Assembly: GCA_015075725.1 (NCBI GenBank)
Contig: JABTTV010000001.1
Coordinates: 1,860,001-1,924,000 of the forward strand
Direction: 5' to 3'
DNA length: 64,000 nucleotides
Origin: Anaerolineales bacterium
GTDB taxonomy: Bacteria > Chloroflexota > Anaerolineae > Anaerolineales > Villigracilaceae
The notes beneath the pieces were generated by a model, which was not told the DNA's origin, made no database searches, and saw only the letters and a list, made by a program, of their open reading frames with translations. Within the stretch, counting starts at the first letter, position 1. The number at the start of each line of letters is the position of its first letter. The position numbers and the translations under genes were made by a program. This document shows positions 34,902 to 43,572 of the stretch, piece by piece.

Positions 34902-36317
34902 ATGTTTTTCTCGACCACACCGCGCCCCGAGAGCTTGCGGGCGATCGCGGATGTGAAATTGTTACCCTACTGGCTGGATGATCCCGCCAAACCTGAATTA
35001 ACCCCACCTCTTACAAGACAAATCGAAACTGACCTTGCCGTTATCGGCGGGGGATTTACCGGTTTGTGGACAGCTTTACAAGCCAAGCAGGCTGACCCGA
35101 ACCGGGATGTTGTTCTTCTCGAAGCGGTGGAGGTCGCCATAGGCGCCAGCGGACGCAACGGCGGTTTTTGCGCCGCATCGCTAACGCACACTCTCGATAA
35201 CGGCTTGAGCCATTGGGAAAAAGAGCTTCCCAAACTTATTCAACTTGGCAGGGATAATCTGGATGGCATCGAAGCCACGATCAAGAGATTCGATATCGAC
35301 TGCGATTTCATCCGTTCGGGTGAGATCGGCGTGGCGGTGGAGGAGTATCAGATCGCCGATTTGCATGAAGAAGTCGAGCAGGCGAAGCAATACGGTGTCC
35401 CGGTTCATTTCTTCGACCAAAATGAAATGCGCGCGCGAATCAATTCACCGTCATTTCTTGCGGGCGCGATAGACATGTCCAATGCCATGCTCAACCCGGC
35501 GCGGCTGGCATGGGGATTGAAGAAGGCATGTCTCGGGCTGGGAGTCCGCATTTTTGAGGGCACTCCGGTCACGGAGTTGGAAGAGAAGCGCGAAACGATT
35601 CTCCTAAAGACCCCGCATGGTCAGGTCAAGGCGCGTCATGTGGCAATGGCGACGAATGCCTTCCCCCCGCTGTTAAAACATCTTTCTTTGTACGTTGTGC
35701 CTGTCTACGATTATGCCTTGATGACCGAGCCGCTTTCGAAAGCGCAGCACGATGCAATCGGGTGGTACGGACGCCAAGGCTTGAGCGATAACGCCAATCA
35801 ATTCCATTATTCGCAAATGACATCCGATGGGCGCATCCTGTGGGGCGGATACGACGCCGTTTATTATCGGAATAACGGAGTCGCGCCGCACCTTGAGAAC
35901 CGCCTCGCCTCTTTCGGACTTTTGGCTGAGCATTTCTTCCAAACCTTCCCCCAGTTGGAAGGACTCCGTTTCACGCACGCCTGGGGCGGCGTAATCGACA
36001 CCTGTTCGCGTTATGCTGTCTTTTGGGGAAAAGCCTATCGCGGAAAACTTGCCTACGCCATGGGCTACACTGGTCTCGGAGTCGGCGCATCCCGCTTTGG
36101 CGCGCGCGTGATGCTGGATTTGCTAAGCGGTGGGAAAACAGAACTCACCGAATTACAAATGGTGACGACCAAACCATTCCCCTTCCCGCCCGAACCCTTC
36201 CGCTCACCGATCATCAACTTTACGAGATGGTCGCTTGACCAGGCGGATCGGAATCAGGGGAGAAGAAATTTATGGTTGAAAACGCTGGATGCGCTGGGGT
36301 TGGGGTTTGATTCTTAA
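34902..36317 (+). CDS. FAD-dependent amine/amino-acid oxidase (DAO family)
   Basis: Flavoenzyme of 471 residues of the glycine oxidase/PuuB-like DAO family. The dinucleotide site is 'DLAVIGGGFTGLWTALQAKQ', followed by 'EAVEVAIGASGRNGGFC' and, near the end, 'GYTGLGVGASRFGARVMLDLL'. The N-terminal 'LPYWLDDP' stretch resembles gamma-glutamylputrescine oxidases, but the substrate cannot be fixed. The ATG at 34902 has GGAG 6 bases upstream; the upstream TTG start is unlikely. It is divergent from lysC across the attenuator region. Confidence 0.9.
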   Translation: MFFSTTPRPESLRAIADVKLLPYWLDDPAKPELTPPLTRQIETDLAVIGGGFTGLWTALQAKQADPNRDVVLLEAVEVAIGASGRNGGFCAASLTHTLDNGLSHWEKELPKLIQLGRDNLDGIEATIKRFDIDCDFIRSGEIGVAVEEYQIADLHEEVEQAKQYGVPVHFFDQNEMRARINSPSFLAGAIDMSNAMLNPARLAWGLKKACLGLGVRIFEGTPVTELEEKRETILLKTPHGQVKARHVAMATNAFPPLLKHLSLYVVPVYDYALMTEPLSKAQHDAIGWYGRQGLSDNANQFHYSQMTSDGRILWGGYDAVYYRNNGVAPHLENRLASFGLLAEHFFQTFPQLEGLRFTHAWGGVIDTCSRYAVFWGKAYRGKLAYAMGYTGLGVGASRFGARVMLDLLSGGKTELTELQMVTTKPFPFPPEPFRSPIINFTRWSLDQADRNQGRRNLWLKTLDALGLGFDS

Positions 36318-36320
36318 AAT

Positions 36321-36357
36321 AAAGACCTCCGAGGTTTCTGAATCCTCGGAGGTCTTT
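36321..36357. terminator. Bidirectional hairpin terminator
   Basis: Perfect 14-bp stem (36321-36334 with 36344-36357) flanked by A-tract on the left and T-tract on the right, in the 46-base gap between two convergent genes. Same CCTCCGAGG core as the hairpin at 660-688. Confidence 0.9.
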
Positions 36358-36363
36358 TTATTT

Positions 36364-37335
36364 CTACTTCTTCGCCGGCTTGGACATTTCATCCACAACA
36401 GCGTTGTACAACACTTCCGCTTTCAATTCGCTGAGCGAGTAGCACGGCGCTTCGAGGTGGTCTGCCAGTTGCTGGGCGAGACCCTGGTCGAATGCGGCGT
36501 GCTCCATGTTGATGACAACCGAGCGGATCTTCTCATTCGCGATCAATTCTGCAAATTTGAATCCCTCTTCCTGGGGCGGTAAAGTGCCCAGGGAAACATT
36601 TCCAGCCCCATCGGTCAGGATGATAAGAAGCGGTTCCACATCGGGATGGATGTGTTTCTCGTGCATCAAAACATCATGCGCCATGAATAACCCTGCCGAG
36701 AGAGGGGTTTTCCCGCCAACGGGAATGTCCATCAAGGCGCGTTGAGCCAGGTGAACGGAGTTGGTGGGGGAGAGCACCAGCGTGGCGCGATCCTTTTGGA
36801 AGACGATCAAGCCGACGCGGTCACGGCGTTGATAGGCGTCCGTGAGAAGCGAAAGGATCGCTCCCTTCGTCGCGTTCATGCGCTCCGCCACTGCCATGGA
36901 CCAGGACGCATCTACGAGGAATAAGACAAGATTCGCTACACGCTTGACGCGGATCTTACGCTGCAGGTCGCTCTTCTTGATCGAAAAGGCGAGTTTCTTG
37001 CGTTCCTCTGTGCGTTGTTTTTGGAATGGCGCCGCGGCGCGGAAAGTGGCATCGAAGGCGATGTCGTTCAGTTTATCCCCGGCGGGGCGGGATTTAATGT
37101 AACGTCCGTGTTTGCGCTCGGTCTTGGTGAGCGAGCGCCGTCCCGCCTGCTTGCGAGTCAGTTTATCGAGCGGAGTGTTCAATTTGCGCGGTTGGAAGGT
37201 GTCTCCGGCTTTGACTTTTTGTCCGCCTTCCCACCAGTTCGCGCTCGTGCTCGCAAAGACCTCCCGATTTTCCATCGGTTCGGGATTGCCTTCCTGCGCC
37301 CCCTCCTCGGTCTGCTCATCCTCGAGTTTTAAGTT
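36364..37335 (-). CDS. VWA part of a chelatase large subunit, probably expressed by -1 frameshift
   Basis: The 303-residue VWA-domain frame (ATG 37275) has the metal-site 'FLVDASWSM', a D-x-S-x-S motif, and 'TDGAG'. Upstream of that ATG the frame stays open for 20 more codons as an acidic linker ('LEDEQTEEGAQEGNPEP') like those joining the ATPase and VWA halves of ChlD/BchD. It meets the ATPase gene exactly at a run of nine A. A -1 shift there would give one 688-residue ChlI-ChlD type protein. The initiation at ATG 37275 on its own lacks a ribosome site. Magnesium versus cobalt chelatase cannot be told; no large (H/CobN) subunit is in the window. Confidence 0.82.
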   Translation of the reverse strand, partial: NLKLEDEQTEEGAQEGNPEPMENREVFASTSANWWEGGQKVKAGDTFQPRKLNTPLDKLTRKQAGRRSLTKTERKHGRYIKSRPAGDKLNDIAFDATFRAAAPFQKQRTEERKKLAFSIKKSDLQRKIRVKRVANLVLFLVDASWSMAVAERMNATKGAILSLLTDAYQRRDRVGLIVFQKDRATLVLSPTNSVHLAQRALMDIPVGGKTPLSAGLFMAHDVLMHEKHIHPDVEPLLIILTDGAGNVSLGTLPPQEEGFKFAELIANEKIRSVVINMEHAAFDQGLAQQLADHLEAPCYSLSELKAEVLYNAVVDEMSKPAKK

Positions 37336-38429
37336 TTTTTTTCCTCTTTTTCGCCTTCCTTGCCGCTTTCGGATTGTTCATCCTCATCGCTCGGCATGGA
37401 TTGACCCGCCAACTGCTCGATGCGTTCCTGCAATTGTTCGGTGGTCATCTCAGCTTGCTGGAAGGGCGTGCGCTTGATGCGGTGCGGCAGGGCGAGTTCG
37501 GCGGCGAGGGCGATGTCGTGGTCGTTGATCTTGGTGCGGCCCTCCAGGGCGGCTTCGGCTCGCGCGGCTTTGAGGATGACCATATCTGCGCGGTGGCCAT
37601 CCACGTTTAGAGAAGCGGTCAGCGCCGCAATGGAAAGGAGGTCGCGCGTGCTGTATTTAACCTGGTCCACCAATTCACGTGCGTTGGCGATCTGCTTGGA
37701 AAGTTCCTCTTCCTTTGGGAGCCATTGCTTGCGGAAGGCTTCAGGGTCACGTTCGTAGGCGATGTTGCGTTCCATGATCGTCATGCGTTCGCGCGCATCG
37801 CGGATTCCCACGATGTCGACGGACAGCGCGAAGCGGTCCAGCAACTGGGGACGAAGATCCCCTTCTTCAGGATTCATCGTCCCGACGAGGATGAAGCGGG
37901 CGGGATGCGCGAAGGAGATGCCTTCCCGTTCCACTGTGTTTACTCCCATGGCGGCTGAATCCAAGAGGATGTCCACCACGTGATCGTCGAGCAGGTTCAC
38001 TTCGTCAATGTAGAGCAATCCGCGGTTGGCGTTGGCTAGCACGCCCGGCTCGAAGTGACGCTCGCCTTTTTGAATGGCTTTTTCGATGTCCAGAGTGCCG
38101 ACCACACGGTCTTCTGTGGCGGAGACGGGCAGGTTAATAAACGGGGTGGACCGTTCAGAATAGGGAAGTTTTTTGCTCGAAGCGGCGCGTTCCTTGCACT
38201 CCGTGCACCAGGTTCCGGGTTTATCGGGATCGCAGCCGAAGCGGCAATCCTGAACCACTTTTACATGGGGAAGAAGTGCAGCAAGCGAACGCGCGGCGGT
38301 GGATTTGGCTGTGCCGCGTTCACCGCGGATCAACACGCCGCCGATGCGGGTATCCACGGCGTTGAGAATGAGAGCGCGCCTCATGCGCTCCTGGCCGACA
38401 ATAGCAGTAAAGGGGAAAATGGCAGGCAT
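37329..38429 (-). CDS. Chelatase ATPase subunit (ChlI/BchI-like)
   Basis: AAA+ ATPase of 366 residues that drives metal insertion into tetrapyrroles. Walker A is 'GERGTAKSTAARSL', Walker B 'LLYIDEVNLLDDHVVD', and the ChlI features 'AIVGQERMRRALILNAVD', 'VGTMNPEEGDLRPQLLDRF' are clear. Four Cys around 'CRFGCDPDKPGTWCTEC' form a knuckle seen in this subgroup. The last 25 residues are acidic/Lys-rich and end at TAA 37329 just after an A9 run. It would be made as the short product of a frameshifting gene. GGAG precedes the ATG. A -10 like TATAAT lies at 38449-38454 (complement). Confidence 0.92.
   Translation of the reverse strand: MPAIFPFTAIVGQERMRRALILNAVDTRIGGVLIRGERGTAKSTAARSLAALLPHVKVVQDCRFGCDPDKPGTWCTECKERAASSKKLPYSERSTPFINLPVSATEDRVVGTLDIEKAIQKGERHFEPGVLANANRGLLYIDEVNLLDDHVVDILLDSAAMGVNTVEREGISFAHPARFILVGTMNPEEGDLRPQLLDRFALSVDIVGIRDARERMTIMERNIAYERDPEAFRKQWLPKEEELSKQIANARELVDQVKYSTRDLLSIAALTASLNVDGHRADMVILKAARAEAALEGRTKINDHDIALAAELALPHRIKRTPFQQAEMTTEQLQERIEQLAGQSMPSDEDEQSESGKEGEKEEKKT
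37332..37343 (-). other. Slippery A9 site for -1 frameshift between ChlI and VWA frames
   Basis: Coding strand reads GAGG, nine A, CTTAAAAC. In frame 0 GAA AAA AAA ACT TAA stops; shifting back one base gives AAC TTA AAA CTC and opens the VWA frame. Purine-rich, ribosome-site-like GGAAGG and AGAGG lie 2-15 bases upstream and could stimulate the shift. Confidence 0.65.
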
Positions 38430-38506
38430 CTATTTACTCCAGCCCGTGATTATAACGCTTGTTTATCAAAGCAGCGCAATTTCGCAACGGTTTGCGTGCA
38501 TGAGGG

Positions 38507-38535
38507 TTGTCAACTTGTCGTTTCACTTGTATAAT
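38507..38535 (+). promoter_or_regulatory. Promoter of the S1-domain gene
   Basis: TTGTCA (38507-38512), 17-base spacer, TATAAT (38530-38535). Start codon GTG 38569 lies about 27 bases after the predicted transcript start. Confidence 0.75.
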
Positions 38536-38568
38536 CCCGCTCATATTTCGATTAGCCGGAGTTCACGA

Positions 38569-39780
38569 GTGACTGACCAAAAAGAAACCCTGAGCGGGAC
38601 ATCAAATGCGCAGGGAGATCAGAACAACAATCAATCGATGGAGGCGCTGTTAGCATCTGAATCGTTGAGCATTGATCTTCCCAAGGCAGGCGAGATTCGC
38701 AAAGGGACCATAGCAAGTATTTCACCGAACCAAATCCTGATCAGTATCGGGGCGAAGTCCGAGGGTGTTGTCGCGGGCAAGGAACTGGAGCAGTTGACCC
38801 AGGAGGAGCGCGATGCCCTCAAGGTCGGTCAAGAATTGGATGTTTTTGTCATCGTTCCCGAAGACGCGAACGGCAATGTCGTCCTTTCGCTGAAGCGCGC
38901 CTTCGAGCAGATCGCTTGGGAAAACGTGGAAAAAATGATCACCGATGAGACCGTTCTGGATACCAAGATCATCGGTTTCAACAAGGGCGGGCTCATTGCC
39001 GCGGTCGGCAACCTGCGCGGCTTCATTCCTTCATCCCAGATCAGCGCCGCGCGCCGCGCCCAATCCACCGGCGACAAACCCGAACAACGTTATCAGAAGA
39101 TGGTTGGCCAGCCCATTTCCGTACGAATCGTGGAAGTGGATCGTGAACGCCGTCGATTGATCCTATCCGAACGCGCCGCCAGCGCGGAATCCCGTTCCGA
39201 GTTAAAGGAACGCGTCATCAACGAACTCCAGGAAGGGCAGACCTATTCAGGCCGGGTCACCAGCCTGGCAGACTTCGGCGCTTTTGTCAACATCAACGGC
39301 GCAGATGGTCTCGTCCATCTTTCAGAAATCTCCTGGGACCATGTCACTCATCCGAAGGAAGTGCTAGAAGTGGGGCAGGAGGTCAACGTCAAGGTCATCA
39401 ACATCGACCGCGACAAGAAGCGCATTGGGCTTTCCATCCGCGCCTTGCAGGAGGATCCCTGGAAGAGCCGCATGTCGAAGTTCAGCGTCGGTCAACTCGT
39501 GGAGGGCGCGATCACACGGCTGACGAAGTTCGGAGCATTCGCCAGACTCGAAGGCGATATCGAGGGTCTCATCCACATCTCCGAGTTGAGCGAGAACCGT
39601 GTCGAACACCCCAAGGAAGTTTTGCATGAGGGCGATGTCAAGACCCTGCGCATCATCCGCATCGACCCCGACCAGCATCGCATCGGCTTGAGCCTCCGAA
39701 AAGTCGACTCAGCCGCCTACGCCGACAAAGACTTCAAGATGCTCACCAAAGACTTCGGTCAGGACGAAAACAAGGAGTAA
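38569..39780 (+). CDS. rpsA: S1 RNA-binding domain protein (ribosomal protein S1-like)
   Basis: 403-residue protein with four S1 domains (about residues 45-115, 130-205, 220-290, 305-380). The last two are closest to consensus: 'SGRVTSLADFGAFVNINGADGLVHLSEIS' and 'EGAITRLTKFGAFARLEGDIEGLIHISELS'; the first is the most divergent. S1 binds mRNA at the ribosome, and four-domain forms are usual outside Gammaproteobacteria. GTG at 38569 has GGAG 7 bases upstream and sits after a good promoter; the frame upstream of it is non-coding and overlaps the divergent chelatase gene. Confidence 0.9.
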   Translation: MTDQKETLSGTSNAQGDQNNNQSMEALLASESLSIDLPKAGEIRKGTIASISPNQILISIGAKSEGVVAGKELEQLTQEERDALKVGQELDVFVIVPEDANGNVVLSLKRAFEQIAWENVEKMITDETVLDTKIIGFNKGGLIAAVGNLRGFIPSSQISAARRAQSTGDKPEQRYQKMVGQPISVRIVEVDRERRRLILSERAASAESRSELKERVINELQEGQTYSGRVTSLADFGAFVNINGADGLVHLSEISWDHVTHPKEVLEVGQEVNVKVINIDRDKKRIGLSIRALQEDPWKSRMSKFSVGQLVEGAITRLTKFGAFARLEGDIEGLIHISELSENRVEHPKEVLHEGDVKTLRIIRIDPDQHRIGLSLRKVDSAAYADKDFKMLTKDFGQDENKE

Positions 39781-39784
39781 ACAG

Positions 39785-39808
39785 AGCGCACCGAAAGGTG
39801 CGCTTTTT
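39785..39808 (+). terminator. Rho-independent terminator after the S1 gene
   Basis: AGCGCACC (39785-39792), GAAA tetraloop, GGTGCGCT (39797-39804), then TTTTT. It ends 6 bases before the dipeptidase ATG. Confidence 0.95.
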
Positions 39809-39814
39809 GATTTC

Positions 39815-40915
39815 ATGGAACTCATGCCTTTGATGGTCGACGCGCATGCGGATATTGCCTACAACATGCTCAGATATGGGCGCGATTACACCCGTTCCGT
39901 TTCAGAAACCCGCGCGCTAGAATCGGGCAGCTTTACTGTAAAGGATAACGGCGATACCTTGATCAGCTGGCAGGAATACCAGCGGGGACGGATTGCCGTT
40001 ATTTTTTCGACCCTCTTTGCGGCGCCGATCCGTTTCCGAACGCAGGAAGGCGACAAGATCGTGTATAAAAATTTCGACGAAGCGCACAAGCTTTACTCTG
40101 ATCAACTCGATGTCTATCATCGAATGCAGGATTCCATGCCGGACAAGTTCCGGATCCTCGCCTCGAAACGGGACCTGGAACTGCATCTTGACCATTGGAA
40201 CTCGTCCACACCAGAAGAGACTCATCCCGTGGGCATGGTCATCCTTATGGAAGGCGCCGAGGCGATTCGCGACCTCTCTGAATTGGAAATGTGGCATGAA
40301 CGCGGAGTCCGCTTGATCGGTCCCGCCTGGGTTGGCACGCGTTATTGCGGCGGCTGGAAGGAGTCCGGTCCTCTGACCGATGACGGACGCAAACTTCTCT
40401 CAGCAATGGCGGACTTTAATTTCGCCCTCGACCTCAGCCACATGGATGAACGTGCCGCCGTAGAAGCGCTCGATACATATGAAGGACCCATCGTTGGCAC
40501 ACATGCCAATTGCGCGGCATTGATGCAGAACCCGAATACGAACCGGCATTTTACCGACAGAATCATCGAAGGCGTTATCGAGCGGGACGGAGTTGTTGGA
40601 ATCGTCCCATTCAATACTTACTTAAAGGTTGGCTGGCTTCGCGACAAGGGAAGCAGACGCGAAGAAGTCCCACTCGATGCCGTCGTCAATCACATCGATC
40701 ACGTCTGCCAACTTGCCGGCGATTCGTTGCACGCGGGCATCGGCTCCGACTTCGACGGCGGCTTCGGTTTGCAGTCTGTCCCGCCGGAAATTGATACAAT
40801 TGCAGACCTGCAAAAACTGGTATCCTTATTGAAGGCGCGCGGCTATTCCGACGCCGACGTCGCGAACATCCTCGGCGGAAACTGGATTTCCCGCTTGAAA
40901 CGCGATCTGCCATAA
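39815..40915 (+). CDS. Membrane dipeptidase (peptidase M19)
   Basis: Zinc-dependent renal-dipeptidase-family enzyme of 366 residues. 'LMVDAHADIAYNML' has the first metal ligands (H-x-D), 'MVILMEGAEAI' the bridging Glu, 'NFALDLSHMDERA' and 'VGTHANCAALM' the metal His residues, and 'HAGIGSDFDGGFG' the C-terminal Asp. The start follows a terminator by 6 bases; ATG 39824 or 39833 are also possible. No signal peptide is visible, so it is probably cytoplasmic. It may process dipeptides or D-amino-acid peptides. Confidence 0.9.
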   Translation: MELMPLMVDAHADIAYNMLRYGRDYTRSVSETRALESGSFTVKDNGDTLISWQEYQRGRIAVIFSTLFAAPIRFRTQEGDKIVYKNFDEAHKLYSDQLDVYHRMQDSMPDKFRILASKRDLELHLDHWNSSTPEETHPVGMVILMEGAEAIRDLSELEMWHERGVRLIGPAWVGTRYCGGWKESGPLTDDGRKLLSAMADFNFALDLSHMDERAAVEALDTYEGPIVGTHANCAALMQNPNTNRHFTDRIIEGVIERDGVVGIVPFNTYLKVGWLRDKGSRREEVPLDAVVNHIDHVCQLAGDSLHAGIGSDFDGGFGLQSVPPEIDTIADLQKLVSLLKARGYSDADVANILGGNWISRLKRDLP

Positions 40916-40936
40916 TCATTGAATCAATAATATTCC

Positions 40937-41404
40937 ATGTCAAACCGTCCCGCATCTTCGCCTGTTCCCACCACGCCGCGCGCTGACGAAATCACTTCGC
41001 CGCGAATTCGACTCAGCCTTGTTATTATCTTCATTGGTCTTTTCATTTTTATGGTGGGCGCGAAACCGGCATACTTCGGCTGGGATCGCAGCCCCGTGGT
41101 TGGTTTTGTTCAAATCGTCGTCTTCCTTTTCGGCTTGGCGTTCATTTGTCTCGGCGGATATCTTGGCTTGCACTCTTTGTGGTGGGGGATCGAGCGCACG
41201 ATCGTCTCCGACATCGGCTCGCGTTTGGTTGCGACCGGGTACGTTTTCTCCGTTTTTGCCGGGCTTGCAGATATCGTCGGGATGGGCTCGCATCCTTTTC
41301 CACAAGTCCCGTATTTTGGTCCCTGGCAGGCGGCGGGTGTGATGATCGGGCAGGGCATCATCGCGCTTGGATTCTTGATGATGGTTCCCTTCCGGCATAA
41401 GTAA
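40937..41404 (+). CDS. Small four-helix membrane protein
   Basis: 155-residue protein of no family I recognise. A polar Pro/Ser-rich N-terminus (about 22 residues) is followed by four membrane helices: 'LSLVIIFIGLFIFMVGA', 'FVQIVVFLFGLAFICLGGYLGL', 'VATGYVFSVFAGLADIVGMG' and 'AGVMIGQGIIALGFLMMVPF'. It starts 21 bases after the dipeptidase stop, so the two may be cotranscribed. Confidence 0.7.
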   Translation: MSNRPASSPVPTTPRADEITSPRIRLSLVIIFIGLFIFMVGAKPAYFGWDRSPVVGFVQIVVFLFGLAFICLGGYLGLHSLWWGIERTIVSDIGSRLVATGYVFSVFAGLADIVGMGSHPFPQVPYFGPWQAAGVMIGQGIIALGFLMMVPFRHK

Positions 41405-41607
41405 ATGGCTATTAGCGGAAAAAGCCGCATATCTCGCAAATGAGTCGGGCTGGAAAGATCGCATGAGAAAATCCGCGAAGGTCTGTATCCTCTGGGGATA
41501 AACAACTTGTCGATTCTTATAACCCAAAAGATCTAATACTCGTAATCTTGTGTGGCTGGTTCACGAATGTAATTTTCATCGTCTTCACCGAATCGGAAAC
41601 CGCCACC

Positions 41608-41635
41608 TTGACGGAATTCCGTTTCTGCCTATAAT
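41608..41635 (+). promoter_or_regulatory. Promoter of the ilv-leu operon
   Basis: TTGACG (41608-41613), 16-base spacer, TATAAT (41630-41635), 22 bases before the leader-peptide ATG. Confidence 0.8.
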
Positions 41636-41657
41636 CGGGCGAAATATCCAAAACCAG

Positions 41658-41762
41658 ATGAACATATTCTTCACCCTCTCCCTTATTGTCGTCCTTACCA
41701 TTGTCCTTATTATTGAAGGACAATTTTCGGTTAGGATGGCAACGGTGAGAGTGATGAAATAA
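41658..41762 (+). CDS. Branched-chain attenuator leader peptide (IlvL-like)
   Basis: 34-codon frame: residues 7-19 read [13 protein letters not shown], where 11 of 13 are Leu, Ile or Val. The composition, the placement after a strong promoter, and the terminator 20 bases after the stop match ilv operon leaders. GGTTAGG in the leader gene (41729-41735), about 15 bases past the last control codon, pairs with CCTAACC (41789-41795) in the terminator stem and loop. Stalling for lack of charged tRNA would favour that pairing and read-through into ilvD. No ribosome site is obvious before the ATG. Confidence 0.8.
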   Translation: MNIFFTLSLIVVLTIVLIIEGQFSVRMATVRVMK

Positions 41763-41780
41763 CACTCAAGGTAAACGCAG

Positions 41781-41809
41781 AGAGCCGCCCTAACCATGGG
41801 CGGTTTTTT
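41781..41809 (+). terminator. Attenuator terminator before ilvD
   Basis: CCGCCC (41785-41790), 7-base loop, GGGCGG (41798-41803), then TTTTTT; outer A/T and G-U pairs lengthen the stem. The antiterminator arm described for the leader peptide competes with its left side. Confidence 0.85.
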
Positions 41810-41820
41810 GTTATCTTGAC

Positions 41821-41856
41821 CTCACACCCAGCCCTTCTCCATAGAGGAGATGGGAG
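41821..41856. repeat. CCCTCACCCC-type intergenic repeat
   Basis: Short imperfect palindrome of the common 'CTCAC.CCC...GAG.GGAG' kind between the attenuator and ilvD. A longer relative lies at 45265-45308 before ilvN. Confidence 0.45.
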
Positions 41857-41869
41857 TCAAAGGAGCCGT

Positions 41870-43537
41870 ATGCGATCAGATACAGTCAAGAAAGGGTTCG
41901 ACAAAGCGCCGCATCGTGCGTTGCTGCGTGCGACGGGTTTGCAGGACGAGGATTTTTACAAGCCGTTCGTTGCGATTGTTAATTCCTATGTCGATGTTGT
42001 GCCCGGTCATGTGCATTTGCAGGAGTTCGGCAAACTGGTAAAGGATGCTGTCCGCGCGGCTGGCGCGGTGCCGTTCGAGTTCAACACCATCGGCGTGGAT
42101 GACGGCATCGCGATGGGGCACGTGGGGATGAAGTATTCGCTTCCTTCGCGTGAGTTGATCGCCGATTGCGTGGAGACCATGATCGAAGCGCATCGTTTCG
42201 ATGCGATGGTCTGCATTCCGAACTGTGACAAGATCGTGCCGGGCATGTTGCTTGCTGCCATGCGCGTCAATGTGCCGACCATCTTCGTCTCCGGTGGCGC
42301 GATGAAAGCCGGTATGACTCCCGAAGGCGAAGCCATCGACTTGATCTCTGTCTTCGAGGGCGTCGGCGCTTATTCAGCGGGCAAGATCGACGAAAAACGC
42401 CTCCTGACTCTGGAGAAGTTTGCCTGTCCTTCCTGCGGCTCCTGCTCCGGGATGTTTACCGCCAACTCGATGAACTGTCTCATGGAAGTGATCGGATTGG
42501 CTTTACCCTTCAATGGTTCTGCTTTGGCAAAGACTCCTGAACGTGAGGCGTTGGCGAAACAAGCGGCAGTTCAGATCATGACTTTGATCGAGCGTGATCT
42601 CAAACCGCGTGACATCGTCACGCCGGAAGCGATCGATGACGCATTCGCGTTGGACATGGCGATGGGCGGTTCGTCTAACACGGTGCTGCATACATTGGCA
42701 TTAGCCAACGAAGCCGGTGTGGACTATCCGCTGACCCGTATCAATGATGTGGCTGATAAAGTTCCGCACATCTGTAAGGTGAGCCCGGCTGGCAAATGGC
42801 ACATGGAAGATGTGCATCGCGCGGGGGGAATCCCGGCAATATTGAACGAAATCCAATGGGGAACGGGGATGTTGCATTTTGATCGTTTGACTGTGACCGG
42901 TAAAACCCTGGGGGAATCGATTCAAGGCTGCGATATCAAGGATGAAGAAGTTATTCGTCGATATGACAACGCCCATTCCAAACGCGGAGGGTTGTCCATT
43001 TTGTTTGGCAATCTCGCACCGAATGGGGCGGTGGTGAAGGTCGGCGGCGTGAGCGAGGCGATGATGAAGTTCGAGGGTCCGGCGGTTATTTTTGAATCGC
43101 AGGATGAGGCGATGGCGGGAATCCTGGCCGGAAAGGTCAAGGCGGGCGATTGTGTCGTTGTCCGCTATGAAGGTCCCAAGGGCGGGCCGGGGATGCAGGA
43201 GATGCTTTCACCCACGTCTGCGATCATGGGGCAGGGACTCGGCGATAAGGTGGCGCTCATCACGGATGGACGATTCAGCGGCGGGACGCGCGGCGCATGC
43301 ATTGGGCACGTCTCACCAGAGGCGGCGGCTGGGGGTCCAATTGCGGCGTTGAAGGCTGGGGACTTGGTCCAAATCGATTTGGTGGCTCGCACGCTCAATG
43401 TCAGGTTAAGCGAGGCGGAGATTCAGAGTCGGCTCGAAGCGCTGCCGAAGTTTGAATCCAAAATCACATCCAAATGGTTGAAGCGTTATTCGCATTTTGT
43501 GACGAGCGCAGATACGGGTGCGGTGTTGCAATCGTAG
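41870..43537 (+). CDS. ilvD: Dihydroxy-acid dehydratase
   Basis: Iron-sulfur enzyme that dehydrates the dihydroxy-acid intermediates of valine and isoleucine synthesis. 555 residues, full length. Cluster ligands are in '[12 protein letters not shown]' and '[19 protein letters not shown]'; '[12 protein letters not shown]' and the C-terminal '[32 protein letters not shown]' are standard. AAAGGAG precedes the ATG at 41870. It is the first structural gene after the attenuator. The stop codon lies inside a short palindrome (43534-43560). Confidence 0.97.
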   Translation: MRSDTVKKGFDKAPHRALLRATGLQDEDFYKPFVAIVNSYVDVVPGHVHLQEFGKLVKDAVRAAGAVPFEFNTIGVDDGIAMGHVGMKYSLPSRELIADCVETMIEAHRFDAMVCIPNCDKIVPGMLLAAMRVNVPTIFVSGGAMKAGMTPEGEAIDLISVFEGVGAYSAGKIDEKRLLTLEKFACPSCGSCSGMFTANSMNCLMEVIGLALPFNGSALAKTPEREALAKQAAVQIMTLIERDLKPRDIVTPEAIDDAFALDMAMGGSSNTVLHTLALANEAGVDYPLTRINDVADKVPHICKVSPAGKWHMEDVHRAGGIPAILNEIQWGTGMLHFDRLTVTGKTLGESIQGCDIKDEEVIRRYDNAHSKRGGLSILFGNLAPNGAVVKVGGVSEAMMKFEGPAVIFESQDEAMAGILAGKVKAGDCVVVRYEGPKGGPGMQEMLSPTSAIMGQGLGDKVALITDGRFSGGTRGACIGHVSPEAAAGGPIAALKAGDLVQIDLVARTLNVRLSEAEIQSRLEALPKFESKITSKWLKRYSHFVTSADTGAVLQS

Positions 43538-43560
43538 GTCACGCTTCAAGCGTGGCCTAC
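43534..43560. repeat. Palindrome at the ilvD stop
   Basis: 27-base near-perfect palindrome (GTAGG...CACGCTT-C-AAGCGTG...CCTAC) that supplies the ilvD TAG stop codon. Confidence 0.6.
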
Positions 43561-43572
43561 ATAAGGAGAAGA

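Noticed and set aside
36364..38429. Simple two-gene reading of the chelatase pair without frameshift
   Set aside because: The 20 open codons with a linker-like sequence upstream of the VWA ATG and the A9 run in the right phase make the frameshift reading better, although separate initiation cannot be excluded.
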